Assembly (NCBI GenBank): GCA_030159075.1 | Contig: BROG01000004.1 | Coordinates: forward strand, 598,501 to 662,500 | Length of the DNA: 64,000 nucleotides | DNA from: Atrina japonica | Lineage: Eukaryota; Mollusca; Bivalvia; Pterioida; Pinnidae | Reading direction: 5' to 3' | Shown here: piece by piece, positions 1 through 13,998 of the stretch | How the letters are laid out: the number at the start of each line of letters is the position of its first letter | How positions within the stretch are numbered: position 1 is the first letter of the stretch | Notes under the pieces: generated by a model | Told to the model about the DNA's origin: nothing | The model's database searches: none | The model's input: the letters and a program-made list of their open reading frames with translations, nothing else | Program-made: the position numbers and the translations under genes

Positions 1-830
1 ATGTAATTTTTAAATTATTGTACAAGTATGTAAATAGTGAAATTTAGCTCCTTCATATCTTTCTTTTTAAATATTATAAACATAATATCGTTTTGAAAAA
101 AAAAAATGCTCAAGACGATCGTTTGGAACTGTTTAATTTCATATAATTTCAATTGTATAGGGTTTCCATATTTAGTATAGCTTTTCCATCAAAATACCTA
201 AATCACCTTTATAATTAAGCTTGTCCAATATAATTGTTTGTTTCTTAATTTCCAATATTTAATAGCTAAAAAACTGTCCAGCAAGCATTAAAAACATACA
301 GAACAAACTGTTTGCGGTATTGGAATCAATTTAGAAGTATGCAGTCACAAAAAACTCATCAAATCCAAATGGTAAGTCCGTTAGAATGCGACATACCGGA
401 TATCATAAAGGTAAAAATCCCCAAGTGTTTGTTCAAGGTGCAACTCGTAGCAATAATTCTGGTTTTTTTAATTGAAATTGTAACATAAAAGTATATTAAA
501 TGTGTTATTATAATGTGACTGTATTGAATTATTATTCACCTTGTATTATTATTAAAATATATAATTACATGTATATGAATATGTATATTTCCTGAATAAA
601 AATAGTTTTTCTCTAAAATGAACGTAATTTTTTTCTTTAGGATAATGCGAGGGTTGATATACATGTCTACAATGGAGTGTCCTTATATACAGTTCTTTTT
701 AGATATTTTCGAATTCGCTATAGATATAATACGAATTACTCTTATAACGAATCTATTTAGAATGTCCACATGAACGCGCTATATCAAAGGTATTTGGAGT
801 TCCCAAACGTGACCGATATAGTATGTTATA
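1..830. other. AT-rich sequence, no gene seen
   Basis: I see no convincing exon, RNA gene or named repeat here. From about 830 the sequence resembles 46060-46230, so the repeat described next may begin there. Confidence 0.5.
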
Positions 831-1042
831 TCTCTGCATCTTTCACTTATAATGTTCAATCATTCATTTTCGATGCAAAATTTCCTTTAATCATCTTAAT
901 CTCTCTGATGTATGATAATTTAGCTGAAAGTGACACCTCAACATCTTAAGAGAATCCGATTTAAATTTACTCTTTGAATTTTTGCCTTCAAAGTTAGTGA
1001 TCTCGACAGTCACTGAGACGAACATAACAATTAAGACATAGT

Positions 1043-2253
1043 ATGCATGAGTTATTACCTGATGGATTTTTTCGACATACTTGATCTTTCAACGATGCAA
1101 AAACAATTTATTCCCAAATTGAGAACAAGTGCATACACAAACATAAAATTTGTTGCTGAAAGAAGCGAAGAAATTGATAGTCATTATCAGTTGTGTTATC
1201 ACCTATATACACTGAAAAGTTGAAGCGTCATCAGCTATATGAATCACACAAACCACCACTTTGAATCGTCACCAGCTTTACACGTCACAAAGAGATGTTG
1301 ATGCGTCAACAGTTATATACTTACGAGATATACTAGTCAAACACACGTATACCCTGAAGTGTTCTCATGAAGCGTCACCAGCTATACGTATCACATAAGC
1401 GGATATATTGGAGCGTCACCAGCTATGTGTCACAAATACGGGCACGTTAAAGCGTCACAAGCCATGAGCACCACATGGATACGATATTGGCAGTACGTGA
1501 CCCATAGCTATATAGAGACGTCATTAGCAAGACATTTTGATTATTGAGACGCCAATAGCCACATGTACCATGCATTCAAAATATATCAAGACGTCTTTAG
1601 CTAGACGTGTCCGCATTTTAAATTTTGGAAACGCCAATGGCCACCATGCATTTAGACATACATGTCTATGGAAATGGCACCAACTATACGTGTCACACAA
1701 CTTGAACAATAGAGACGCCTTACACGCACGAATCATACATTAAGACATATTGAGACGCCATAATCAATACACAACACATATTTAAAATTATGGAAATGCT
1801 CTCAGATATGCAATCAGACATAATGTTTTATGGGTTAGATTTTCTTCAGATAAAAATTGGTGCAAACCTTAAAGTTTTCAAAAAGCGAAAATATCGGCCT
1901 CAGATGGATGTAATATAGAATATTCAATAAAACATTGGGAACAAATTCGTTATTAGATCTATATAAAATAGGCATTACAGAAACAAATCTTTGTCATACT
2001 TTTTACTTAACATTAGATGAAAAGGTGCTATATTCTATCCTATTATATACCCTACTTTCGTATTCCATTTACTTAACATTAGACGAAAAGGTGCAATATC
2101 CTACCAAATACGCCTGGGTCCGGTTTTGAGGTTCCGGAACTTCTTTTATGTTATATTCATGCGCACCATAACGATGTCACATTATGAAAATGTTTGATGT
2201 TATTATTATTCTTTGTGAGGTAAGTAATAAATTGTGATTATGACCATTTCTTC

Positions 2254-2350
<97 letters not shown>

Positions 2351-3041
2351 TTCCATAAATATATAATAAACTGTTTTTGATTTCATATGTTGAAATATTT
2401 ACGTCCTTCTTCTTGATGCGTAAACATTTTAACATATACTTTCAATAACCTACACTAATCGCATGAATGATGGCGACTCTATAATTCTGATTTTGTGGCA
2501 CGTGTTGCCTCCATATGTTTAAATGTATAGTTTGTGTGTGTATGGCGTCTCCATAATTATAATTTCGTGACACGCATAGTTGATGACGTCTTCATATTTG
2601 TCTAAATGCATAGTATTTTTTTCTATTCACGTTTTCATAAATTAAAATATGGCCACATCTTGTTAATGACTCTCAATAACTCTATGTATCGCGCACTGCA
2701 AATAACGCCTTCATGAGTCAAAATGCTCAAAATGCTCAAAACGCTCCATCGCGTCCTTGTGACGTCTAAACGTGTCCGATTTTTCGCCGTTTATAGCTGG
2801 TGACGCATCAAAATGTCTGTTTGTGTGACGCATATAACTGATGACACCTCAACATGTCCGTATACATTTGCTGAAAACAAAATGTTTCACCGTCAGGCGT
2901 CAGAGAGTATTCAACGTCATCGACCAAGATCTAGATCTAGAGTGCATTAGAAATGTATATTCACTTCTCTATTTGTAAATTGTTATTGCATCGTTGAAAG
3001 ATCAAATATTTCGAAACCTTTGATCAGGTGATAATCCATGC
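1043..3041. mobile_element. ~2 kb foldback element with 41-bp-type repeats in both arms
   Basis: The left arm (about 1043-1790) and right arm (about 2460-3041) are imperfect reverse complements. At the outer ends TGATCTTTCAACGATGCAAA (from about 1081) is matched in reverse around 2990-3010. The arms carry degenerate repeats built on GCGTCACCAGCTATA, clear at 1373-1450 on the plus strand and reversed at 2790-2840. The centre is AT-rich with a long (AT)n run. No ORF of note lies inside. The same repeat word forms a cleaner 41-bp array at 47041-47425, and 830-1010 resembles 46060-46250, so both loci descend from one repeat family. A non-autonomous DNA element or foldback satellite is the likely class; the mobilising enzyme is unknown. 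Confidence 0.6.
2259..2347. repeat. (AT)n microsatellite
   Basis: Nearly pure AT dinucleotide run, interrupted once near 2285-2295, in the centre of the foldback element. Confidence 0.95.
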
Positions 3042-3324
3042 AGTCTTTGTCTGTCTTTTTTGTTTGTGCTTTGAATAGTGACAGTGGTAATTGCAATTAC
3101 AAATTGACAAACCAACGATCGTTACATTTTAGTGCATTTATATCATGATTATGATAACAGACTTTTAAACAATTTATTGCGTCGTTCTTTCGTCTTTTTT
3201 ATTCTTAAAATTGTATTATCTTTTAACTGCACAGGTTTTCATGTATTTAATGAACAGCATTTGATTCTTGATTCAGAAAATGATAGTCGAGTCATATCAC
3301 TGTAAATTACAAATTATATTACAA

Positions 3325-5340
<2,016 letters not shown>

Positions 5341-5359
5341 AAACACACGAGTTGGATTC

Positions 5360-5500
5360 CAATTGCACTGACGATGTCGGGAAACTCAATGACATGCGAC
5401 GGTGTGTGGTATTCTAACAAGGTAAACAGACTCCATCCTGACACCTGGTTCCATCCCGTTTTGGATTCGCAATTGTTTCTTCGTCTAGAGACGGTTAACA
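5360..5500 (+). repeat. Diverged repeat related to 8760-8890
   Basis: Contains CTGACACCTGGTTCCATCCC and GATTCGCAATTGTTTCTTCG-like words that recur as CTGACACCTGATCCCACTC and GATTAGCAATTGTTGTTC at 8838-8880. The CACCTGATCCCAC word also occurs in the Penelope-like termini near 36110 and 37890, so this may be an old relative of those termini. Confidence 0.4.
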
Positions 5501-5736
5501 TATCTAATTTGTCGTTTTTTAATGTACTTTGAGCTTCGGATATTCATTGGTACTCCTTCATTGTAATATGCATGTATTAGTATGTAATTCTACAAAATTT
5601 ATTCTTCTGTTAATATCTATACTTATAAAATCAAAGAATTAAATGAAACTTTGAAAGAAAAAGATCCGTACATACCAAAAATATCATAATTGTTGCACAG
5701 CTCAAGTTTGTGATCGAAAATAGTCAATTGTACGAT

Positions 5737-5963
5737 TTACACTACATTGATTGTTTTCTCACAAATATATCCTTTCTTTGAATTTCCATTCGTATCTACT
5801 ACTTGTGCTCTGTATAGGTGAATAGCACCATGATTCTGGATAGTTAAATTATCACTCTTAAAAGTATGTTCCATGTTTTCATCAAAAGGAGTGCCATCTA
5901 ACCACACGAACTTTCCTTCTTCCTTCTCATCCGTCAGTCCAATAAACAAAAATTTACCGGTTA
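5737..5963 (-). CDS. Copy A last exon: second half of C-type-lectin-like domain
   Basis: 227 nt, entered in phase 1 after the acceptor TATCTTTAAAG. It encodes the FIGLTDE/VWLDGTPFDEN segment and ends YICEKTINVV then stop. It matches 44745-44983 with small length differences in the loop. The pyrimidine-rich stretch before the acceptor is made of a (TTA)n microsatellite. Confidence 0.8.
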
Positions 5964-5984
5964 CTTTAAAGATATAATAATAAT

Positions 5985-6054
<70 letters not shown>

Positions 6055-8362
6055 TAATAATAATAACAATAACAATAATCAGTATAATGATAATAACGTT
6101 TAATAATATTAATGTTAATTTTGATGATAATGATGATGATGATGATGATGATATTATATTCGACGCAACATAACTTTGGATAGTATTGATATTTTAGATG
6201 TTTTCTATTAAAACGTTTAATATGGTCAATTAGCCTGCAAACATACACTACTCAACTAAACCATTAAGTCTTTCACATCTGGTCAGCGCAGGTTCGAGTC
6301 CCGCTGGAATCTAAACTGATTTTTGTGAGAAAGTTTGACAGTGTACTTCCGAACGGGCGTAGTCATATAGAAAACATTCATCAAAGAGAATCTTCACCCC
6401 TGGAAAGATTTCTATACAAAAAACCTTCCGAAAAGAGAATCCCCCCCCCCGGAAATATTTCTATATAGAAAACCTTCCGCAAAGATAAATCTTACCCCCG
6501 GAAAGATTTCTATATAAAACACCTACTGCAAAGAGAATCTTCCCCCGGAAAGATTTCTATGTAGATAACCTTCCGCAAAGATATTCCTCCCCCGGAAAGA
6601 TTTCCATATAGATAACCTTCCGCAAAGAGAATCCTCCCCGGAAAGATTTTTGTATAGGAAACCTTCCGCAAAGAGAATCTTCCACCCGGAAATATTTCTA
6701 TATAGAAAACCTTCCGCAAAGAGAATCTCCCCCCCCCCCGAAAGATTTCTCGATAGAAAACCTTCCGCAAAGAGAATCTCCCCCCCCCCGGAAAGATTTT
6801 TATTTAGAAATCCTTTACGACCGCGGAAAATTTTCTACATAGAATATAGAAATTCTAGATAGAAAATATTCTCCGGCGGGAAATTTTTCTATAGAGAAAA
6901 TATTGATTTCCCCATTTTAGAGGAATTGTTCCCCCTTGGAATCTTTCCAATATAGAAAACACTCCTTCAATCCGGAAAATATAAATAAACCTGTTCACTG
7001 ATTATTTTTTTCTAAATATGATATACTATGAAAACATATGAGGAGTTAAAATCCAACAAGGTCACCGTTCTGAATTTATCAGAGACGTTTTCGCGTATTA
7101 ATTTTTTATTATTTTTTTATTTGGTACTCAGATTAAGTTTTATATTGGAAGTGCCAGTGTTGCGCTGCTCTGGACTCACCCCAAGCAAGTGAAGTGCCGA
7201 TTTTTATACAAATTGGTACTATCTGTATGTAATTCTATGATAGAGCCAGACAAAAAATCAGAACATAGGACAAGTATTTGGTTATTTATCCGCCGTTTGT
7301 TTAGAGGATATAACATTGGATTCCGAAGTATATTTACCTGAACAAAATACAGAATAGTTTTGAAAATTGGTAGAATACTGGTCTTATTCTAATCGTGAAT
7401 ATCCAGTCATTCGTTTTATCTCTGATTTAAATATGTACCATATTTTGAAACATGAAATACAAAAAGCAAAACAAACCGCACATTGACATTACGAACTAAA
7501 ACATATTGATGCACATCTTTTAAGAAAAGCAAAAAGAAAAACAAAGAAGAAATACAAATGCATATTTGGTGATTAAGAAGATAAGGTTTCCAAAATTGTC
7601 CACCTCTTAATGAAAAAAGCTTGCTGACCTGCCTTTTTCATTAAAAAGATGGAATAATTTCCTTATTAAATCTCTGATTATTTAAAGCACTTTTCTTGCA
7701 TTTGTAGTAGTATTTTCTCAGTGATTGTATTCATACTTATTTGTTAATTTGAGGTTTGTGCATAGACATTAAGTATTATATTACCTGCATATTTCGTTCA
7801 ATGTTCTTTCTGGCCCTCACACATTATTTTATAAAATGTATTGGTAAACTTGCCTTGTCTCTAGTGGGTAAGATAAATATTTTCTCAAAATTAAAAAAAT
7901 CAATGATAAAAACTATACTTACTAAATTTTTTCATATACATAGCGATAAACTTAACCTTTTCTTCAGTGTTCAGATAAGCTAAATGGCCGTTTTCGTTCT
8001 CACAATTTTGTTTTACATCCATCCATGTTATGAGAACATTTACCAATTTGAAGCAGATATTGAGATATCGATGATAAATGTAATCTTTATCCGAACATTC
8101 CACTAAATAGAAAAATAAACATATAATTTGTTATCATTCTTATATAAAATAGCAATATATGTAATTTGAGGTAGAAAGAAAAACCAAATTTTTATACTAT
8201 TCCCCGTAATTATTATAACTACTTCTCTAACAAAATCCGGTACTACAGAAGATAGTAATACTGCTGTATTGACATACTGTTGTCAAACATATCATCTACT
8301 ACTACTGGAATAACACCGCCACAACTTACTACTACTATTACCACTACTACTACCACTACTTT

Positions 8363-8395
<33 letters not shown>

Positions 8396-8448
8396 CACTA
8401 CTTTTACTACTTCTACTACTACTACTACTTTTACTATTACTACTACTA

Positions 8449-8497
<49 letters not shown>

Positions 8498-9686
8498 CAC
8501 TACTACTATTACTACCACTATTACTACTGCCACTACTACTACTACTACCACTACTTCTACTACTACTACTACTACTACTACTATTACTACCACTACTACT
8601 ACTACTACCACTACTACTTCTTTGGTCAATACCATGGTCAATATGAAGTCCTCACCTCGACAATGTTAGATAGTATTCTGGAGAACCACCATACACAGTG
8701 GTTTCCTTTCGGCAATCAGATATAAAAGAAACTGATTACATTTTCAACGAGCTTGATGTTTTCACCGAACTCGAGAGAGATTTTCATGGGAGATTTGCGA
8801 CGGGTGTGCCTTGCCAACAGAAGACAATGAGTCCTTCCTGACACCTGATCCCACTCTGTTTGGGATTAGCAATTGTTGTTCATGTTAAAGCAGTTACTAC
8901 ATCCTATTTGTTGTATTCTAACAGACTTTAAATTTCGAATATATCTTGGTACTTCATTTTTCTTCATTTAGTTAATAGGAAAAATAAATGATTGATGAGG
9001 TAAGTTATTGATGTCTCAATTCTGTGGCAACCAAGATTTCATCTTTTGTCAACAAATCACAATAAGCCCATTTTGTATTAATAATGAATTTAATCGCAGT
9101 CTAAAAGACAAAAAAAAAAAAAAAATTGACATCGATAATGATGTAAAAATTATGACAACTTTACTGATTTTTACAATTGATTTCAAGAAGATTCTATACT
9201 TCACTAATTAAAGAATCTGCTATTTATCTGGCACCGTATTTAAATGTATGTTAGTTCAGAATAACCTCATTAGTCACATTGTGGTGCAATGAGTGTAGAA
9301 TGCAGCGATCGTTATCATTCATCAAAAAGATATTCCCTGTTTATTTTCTTGAGGAAAAATAAACATTAAAAGTGTTATCGTTTTAAAGTTATTACTTTGA
9401 TGATTATCATTGACATACATACCTTCTCTCATGTTAAATATTCTCATCCCATTGATTATGATAGATGAATTGTCATCCGGGATGTAAAACCCAAAGCCGA
9501 GGCAGATGTTCTGTTCCATATGATATAGAACATTCTGGCAACGTTGGTTGTAAAAGCAAATATTGCAGCATTCTAGGATACTGTAATTCACGTTTTCGTG
9601 AATAAGCAAATCTGGAGAAGAAATCGACGTAAACGGATATGAAGAATCTCCAAGAAATAATGTCTGTTGGTACCTTGTCACTTTAC
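5737..9686 (-). CDS. PAN/apple plus C-type-lectin-like secreted protein, copy A (5' exon not found)
   Basis: Three phase-1 exons read on the minus strand: 9686-9423 (PAN/apple), 8102-7923 (first half of the lectin fold) and 5963-5737 (second half, ending in TAA). All borders are GT/AG and the exons match the plus-strand paralogue at 38231-44983 exon for exon. The PAN exon has the Cys-rich core ECCNICFYNQRCQNVLYH. The lectin part has C-S-D, ICFK, NCENENGHL, FIGLTDE, VWLDGTPFDEN and YICE. The usual EPN/QPD and WND calcium and sugar motifs are absent, and so is the C2-C3 cysteine pair. By analogy with the paralogue it is probably secreted. I could not find a signal-peptide exon upstream (above 9686), where hairpin-ended repeats have inserted, so the gene may be 5'-damaged. 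Confidence 0.72.
5972..6152. repeat. (TAA)n and (GAT)n compound microsatellite in copy A intron
   Basis: (TAA)n from about 5972 to 6075 and (GAT)n at about 6125-6152 on the plus strand. In the gene's sense this is (ATC)n then (TTA)n leading straight into the last-exon acceptor, the same order as in the paralogue at 44552-44733. Confidence 0.9.
6250..6320 (+). repeat. tRNA-like fragment, probably SINE relic
   Basis: Contains GCAGGTTCGAGTCCCGCTGG, a good internal B box with a near-complete T arm. The 5' half does not fold as a tRNA that I can recognise. A similar AAACCATTAAG...CTCACATC stretch occurs near 59115. Confidence 0.35.
6369..6990. repeat. ~48-bp minisatellite with poly-C/GG core
   Basis: About a dozen copies of a unit of roughly 45-50 bp built on GAAAACCTTCCGCAAAGAGA followed by ATC, a C run, GGAAAGATTTC and TATATA. 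Copies at the right end are more diverged. It keeps frames open on both strands (Arg/Phe/Gly/Lys-rich) but is not coding. It lies in the large intron of lectin copy A. Confidence 0.85.
6991..7900. other. Intronic sequence of lectin copy A, no other feature seen
   Basis: AT-rich. The part near 7850-7920 is alignable to the intron after exon 3 of the plus-strand paralogue (around 44330-44380). Nothing else is supported. Confidence 0.5.
7923..8102 (-). CDS. Copy A exon: first half of C-type-lectin-like domain
   Basis: 180 nt between acceptor CTATTTAG and donor GTAAGT. It encodes ECSDKDYIYH...ICFK...NCENENGHLAYLNTEEK. It is 6 nt (two residues) longer than the paralogous exon 42664-42837 and keeps phase 1 at both ends. 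Confidence 0.8.
8284..8621. repeat. (ACT)n imperfect trinucleotide array
   Basis: About 340 bp of ACT with scattered ATT, TTT and GCC variants. On the plus strand it reads as poly-Thr and on the minus strand as poly-Val or poly-Ser, so long ORFs on both strands are artefacts. In the sense of lectin copy A it is (AGT)n inside the intron between the PAN exon and the first lectin exon. Confidence 0.95.
8760..8960 (+). repeat. Diverged repeat related to 5360-5500
   Basis: Shares CTGACACCTGATCCCACTC-type and GATTAGCAATTGTTGTTC-type words with 5440-5490. It resembles, distantly, the terminal sequence of the Penelope-like elements (CACCTGATCCCAC). Confidence 0.4.
9423..9686 (-). CDS. Copy A exon: PAN/apple-like domain
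   Basis: 264 nt, exactly the length of the paralogous exon 39394-39657, with acceptor GTATTTCCAG and donor GTATGT, phase 1 at both ends. It encodes GKVTRYQQTLFLGDSS, the ILECCNICFYNQRCQNVLYH core and SSIIINGMRIFNMRE. Conserved cysteines fit a PAN/apple fold (known to mediate protein or carbohydrate binding). The next upstream exon was not found. Confidence 0.78.
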
Positions 9687-9729
9687 CTGGAAATACAAAG
9701 GATAATCCAAATGTTCGTCGAAATCTTAT

Positions 9730-10552
9730 ATAGGTCACCTTAAGCCAAAGGCTCAAGGTGACCTATTGCGATCATATTTTGTCTGTTGTTGTTTGTCTTC
9801 CGTCGTGCATTATTTACTTTCCGATTAATCTTTATTTCTTTTAACTTTTAACCAAACTTGATATGGAATCAAATATGAAATCACCATGTAGGCCCTTTAA
9901 AGTTTGCGCATAACATAAAAGGGCCTAAACTCGGTACACCTTTATAGATCTTCTCATGAACCAATGATCAGATCACTTTCAAATTTTGTATGCATAATTG
10001 TTGTCATTATCTAAAATAAATGCGCATGAAAACAAAATCTGTCACTGAACGAGCCATTAAGGGGCGCTTCAGTAACAAAGGGGCCAGTTTCATACAAACT
10101 GATTTTTTATGTAAAGATATTAAGAAAATTGTTAGGAAGTATCTAATGGTCTTTTTAAAAAAATCCAAGATCACGAGGTCAAAGGTTACAGGCACCTAAA
10201 ATATATGTTTTTCGTCAGATTTTAGACATTTTCGATATCTGCACAAGAACCAGTTGGCCGATTTCATCGAAACTTGACAGGAAGTATACCCGCGTAGAGC
10301 CTCATTATATTTGCGCATGAAAAGCGGCTAGAAAACACGGGGACCAAAAAGGGACAAAAACTTGGTACATCATTAAAAAAATTCATAGGATATAGTAGCT
10401 CTAATATTTTTGTGACGAAAACTAACATTTCACCCTCTCATTTCCACTTGGTTTAAACATATACCAACTGATCATGGTAGAAAAATACATCGTATTACAG
10501 GTATTACCATTGATGTATCAACATGGTGACAAAAGTGAAGAACCTTTTTATT
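9730..10552 (+). mobile_element. Hairpin-ended repeat element, 5' part
   Basis: Starts with a hairpin at 9730-9766 (ATAGGTCACCTT...AAGGTGACCTAT, 17-bp arms with one mismatch), followed by TTGCGATCATATTTTGTCTG. The sequence to 10552 is of the same style as the next element. It begins about 45 bases upstream of the PAN exon acceptor of copy A, and may have separated that exon from its signal-peptide exon. The right end is not defined. Confidence 0.5.
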
Positions 10553-12657
10553 AGCTCATCTGACCCGAAGGGTCGGGTGACCTATTGCCATCATTTGGCG
10601 CCCGCCGTCCGTCAAGCGTAAACTTTTTAACAAATCTTTTCCTCTGAAAGCACCAGGCCATATGGAACCAAACTAGGTCACACACACCCTCGGGTGTCTA
10701 GAGACAAAACTGTATTCAGTATATAAGCGTCAAAACTAATTGGACAAAAATGATCAACAGGACAAGATGTACCCAAGTTAAAAATTTCGGAAGAATCTAA
10801 TAGACTTATTTTGAGTCATGGCCCCTGAAAAATCGTTATTTAGCGATTTTCATATTTTTTGGATATTATCTCCAAAACTATAATAACTACCTATATAAAT
10901 CAAAATTATAAATAGCAGATATGCTCAGTAACACAAAATCTATGTATCCTGAAGATTTCTAAAAAATCTTGACTTCCTGTTTTGGTAAAAAATGTCCCTG
11001 AAACATTGATTTTTCGTGCTTTTCAGAGTTTTGACCATTACCTCTAAAACTATAATAGCTAAATTAAAAGTGTATATTGTTAATCTGATCAGTTACACAA
11101 GATCTATGTATCCTGAAAATTTCTAAAAAAATCTTGACTTCCTGTTTTGGAGAAAAATGACCCTAAAACATAGATTTTTCGTGCTTTTCAGAGTTTTGAC
11201 CATTACCTCTAAAACTATAATAGCTAAATTAAAAGTGTATATTGTAAATCTGATCAGTTAAACAAGATCTACGTATCCTGAAAATTTCTAAAAAATCGGA
11301 TTTCCTGTTTTGGACGTTACGCCCCTGTGATGTTGATTTTTAGCGATTTTCATAGTATAAATGGCAAATCTGTGTATACTGAATATTCTGAAAAATCTGA
11401 CTTCCTGTTTTTTGAGTTATTGCTCTTACTAATGAATATTTAGCAATTTTCTTATGATTGGCCCCAAATTGTGTTGCAGATTAACCCCCTCCCTGGAATA
11501 TGAATTCTATTCAGTATATGTACATTCATTTCCAGCAGTTTGACTAAGCATATGCTCCCCAAACCCAGCGGTTAGGGGAACCCCTGCTAAATTTTTTGAT
11601 GGGGTTTCAAAGGGTGTTTTTCTGGTGGACTGTTTACAAAATCCTAAGATTTGTTCTTTTCAAGCAATTGTATGGAGCACATGCTCCTCAAACGCATTTT
11701 GACAATTTTTTTCTATTTTTGGCTTTATGTGCTGAAAATTATGTGAAAAAGAAAAAAATACATGTATTATGCAGGAAAACTACTAAAGTCTCCATTTGAT
11801 AAAAATCATATCATGGCCCTTTTAAGGTTATTGAAGTAGACACGTTGCTAAATTTTTTGATGGGGTTTCAAAGGGTGTTTTTCTGGTGGACTGTTTACAA
11901 AATCCAGATTAACCCTTGAAATTCGGGGCCAACTGGGCCCCTTAATTAAACAAAACTTTACAGGAATGATGTATGGAAGGTATTTACTAAAATTGCCCAA
12001 TTTTTTCCAATCTCCCCAAAAACATGGCTGCCAGCGCAGGACATAGTTCAACATTGGACCCTTATGGGGAAACAAATTTGATAATCTTCTTTGAAACTAC
12101 TGATTACAGAAGCAAGTTGAACCAAACTTTGCAGGAATGATTTATGGGATGCTTTTACTAAGATTGATAAAATAAATTTTTCCGATCCGCCAAAAAACAT
12201 GGCTGCCAGTGCAGGACATACCATATTTTAACATTGGACCCTATGGGAAAATTATAATTTGATCATCTCTAAAACTACTGAACCAAGTTGAACAAAACTT
12301 AACAGGAATGATGCCTTTAAGGTCCTTAAATAAGATTGCTCAAATTTTTCTGATCCACCAAAATACATGGCCGCCAGCGCATTGAACCCAATGGGGAAAC
12401 ACATTCAAATATTTTCTCGACCTCTGAAACCACAAGGTCAGTTGGAACCAAACATAGTCACAATAGTCTTTGGTTGGTCCCCTGTAAATGTTGTTCAGCA
12501 GGTCCACATACATTTAAGAAGGCTTCCAGCGCGTAATGTAGTTTAAGATTGGAATTTAATGGGAAACACATCTGAATCTGCTTTGCAAATTGAAACTAAA
12601 CTTGGTCAGTATACTCCAGGTGAGCTATACAGGCTCTCCTGGGAGCCTCTCGTTTTT
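10553..12657 (+). mobile_element. ~2.1 kb hairpin-ended non-coding repeat element
   Basis: The left end is a hairpin at 10553-10583 (TGACCCGAAGGGTC core) followed by TGACCTATTGCCATC. The right end is CCAGGTGAGC then a hairpin AGGCTC...GAGCCT at 12631-12648 and a T-rich end. Inside are three sets of tandem modules: about 175-bp units around 10840-11430 (ACCTCTAAAACTATAATAGC), two copies of GGGGTTTCAAAGGGTG 261 bp apart (11600 and 11861), and 170-180-bp units with ACATGGCTGCCAG at about 12020, 12198 and 12366. No ORF and no terminal inverted repeats. It shares its architecture with 42862-44335. Confidence 0.65.
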
Positions 12658-12747
12658 CTATATAATGAGGAATATTCGTTAGTTACGGGCCCTGATTACT
12701 ATCACGGGTGGAGCTGTCACCGATCCGGTTATACGTCCTCAGTAAGA

Positions 12748-12757
12748 TATAAATAGG
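12748..12757 (+). promoter_or_regulatory. Candidate TATA box
   Basis: TATAAATAGG lies about 110 bases upstream of an ATG with a good downstream donor (next entry). A TATA match alone is weak evidence in AT-rich DNA. The locally raised GC content (12660-12960) supports a functional stretch. Confidence 0.3.
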
Positions 12758-12866
12758 CCTAGTTTAGCTTCTGTTACGTACTGGACTGTCAGTTCTGTGG
12801 ACATTTGTCCCCTCGGAACAACGTTTTTAGGACAGAATAGATACAAACAGTTAAGGGAAGATAAAA

Positions 12867-12948
12867 ATGGATACCGAGATCATCTACGGTTGTCTACAGA
12901 AATTATTTTACCGTCCTGTTACATATATCTGTCACACCACCTGCCATG
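12867..12948 (+). CDS. Candidate first coding exon of an unrecognised gene
   Basis: ATG in a purine context (AAAAATGG) opens 27 codons (MDTEIIYGCLQKLFYRPVTY...) up to CATG followed by a consensus donor GTAAGTCACG. Unspliced, the frame runs to a stop near 13017. I found no downstream exon in matching phase. The protein is not recognised. It could be a real 5' exon whose later exons are missed, or chance. Confidence 0.25.
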
Positions 12949-13998
12949 GTAAGTCACGTTCTGTGTTCGGTTTTCACAATATTGCCGTTTTGCTTTTCAT
13001 CTTAAAATGTATTTGAGTCAGCTTTAAATGCGTGTTACTGTGCTATATCACCTATCTACAAACTCTAATGCATGGTTATTATATATAATCGTTATTTATG
13101 TCCAGCCCGAAGCCGGCATAAGAAGCTTTAGAAAGGGAGGGGGTGAGTTCGACGAATTTCTGCATCAGCACACATTAATTAAACGATTCGGCACTTCAAA
13201 TTGTAAAATGTACTTTTTTTCACAAACTATATTAATCTTATATTTGTGTAATTAATGTAAAAGGAAACAATATCTATATTTGTGTAATTTTGAAAATAAT
13301 TGTAATTTGGTTAATTTGATTTTGGAAAGTAGGCTATGTTCTGTATTAACTTCATGTTAATTATTATTTTTTCTTTGCTTTCATGTGTAGGATTGTAGCT
13401 TTGTAAAGCATTGGTGATCAACTAGAATATGTAACATGTTTGTCAGACTTGTTTATATATAAACAGATTTGTATTTATTTATATTTAGTTGATTATAAAG
13501 CATCAGTGGAGAAAGAGGTCATTTGAATAAAGCTGCATGCTGTAATTAATTCCGACCAATATTCCATCACCAAGTACATGTAATACTTCAAGAGGGAAGG
13601 AGCCAGAAAAGGATATGTTTGCAAATATAAAATATATTACACATTGTTTTTGGTTTTAAATCCTCGAAATTTTTATTTTCATATTTTTCCCATGTAGCAG
13701 TGGGTCAACATTTACATTAAAGTTTGGGACATATACCAGTATAATCAGTTTTACAGGTGGTTTTTACAATCCTAAAAAAAAAAAACATTATTTAGATTCT
13801 TGAATTGTATTTTTAATTTATGTATGTGTAATCTTCATACATTAGTTGCAGAAAAATAAAGAACTGCAATAATGAACTTCTACGACTATTGAAGATGACA
13901 AGAGTATTTTCACAGCGGTATGTGGCCATACATAGAGAAAAAGTTCCAATAAATGTACTATTGTACATGTAGCTTCAGTTAATATCAATAGAGTTGTA

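Noticed and set aside
6270..6310. Functional tRNA gene (good B box)
   Set aside because: No matching acceptor stem, D arm or anticodon arm can be folded; more likely a SINE relic.
6510..6862. Arg/Phe/Lys-rich repeat ORFs on both strands
   Set aside because: Products of the ~48-bp minisatellite; not maintained as one frame.
8243..8669. Long poly-Val (minus) and poly-Thr (plus) ORFs, mucin-like
   Set aside because: Both are translations of one ACT trinucleotide array in an intron; no signal peptide, splice or start support.
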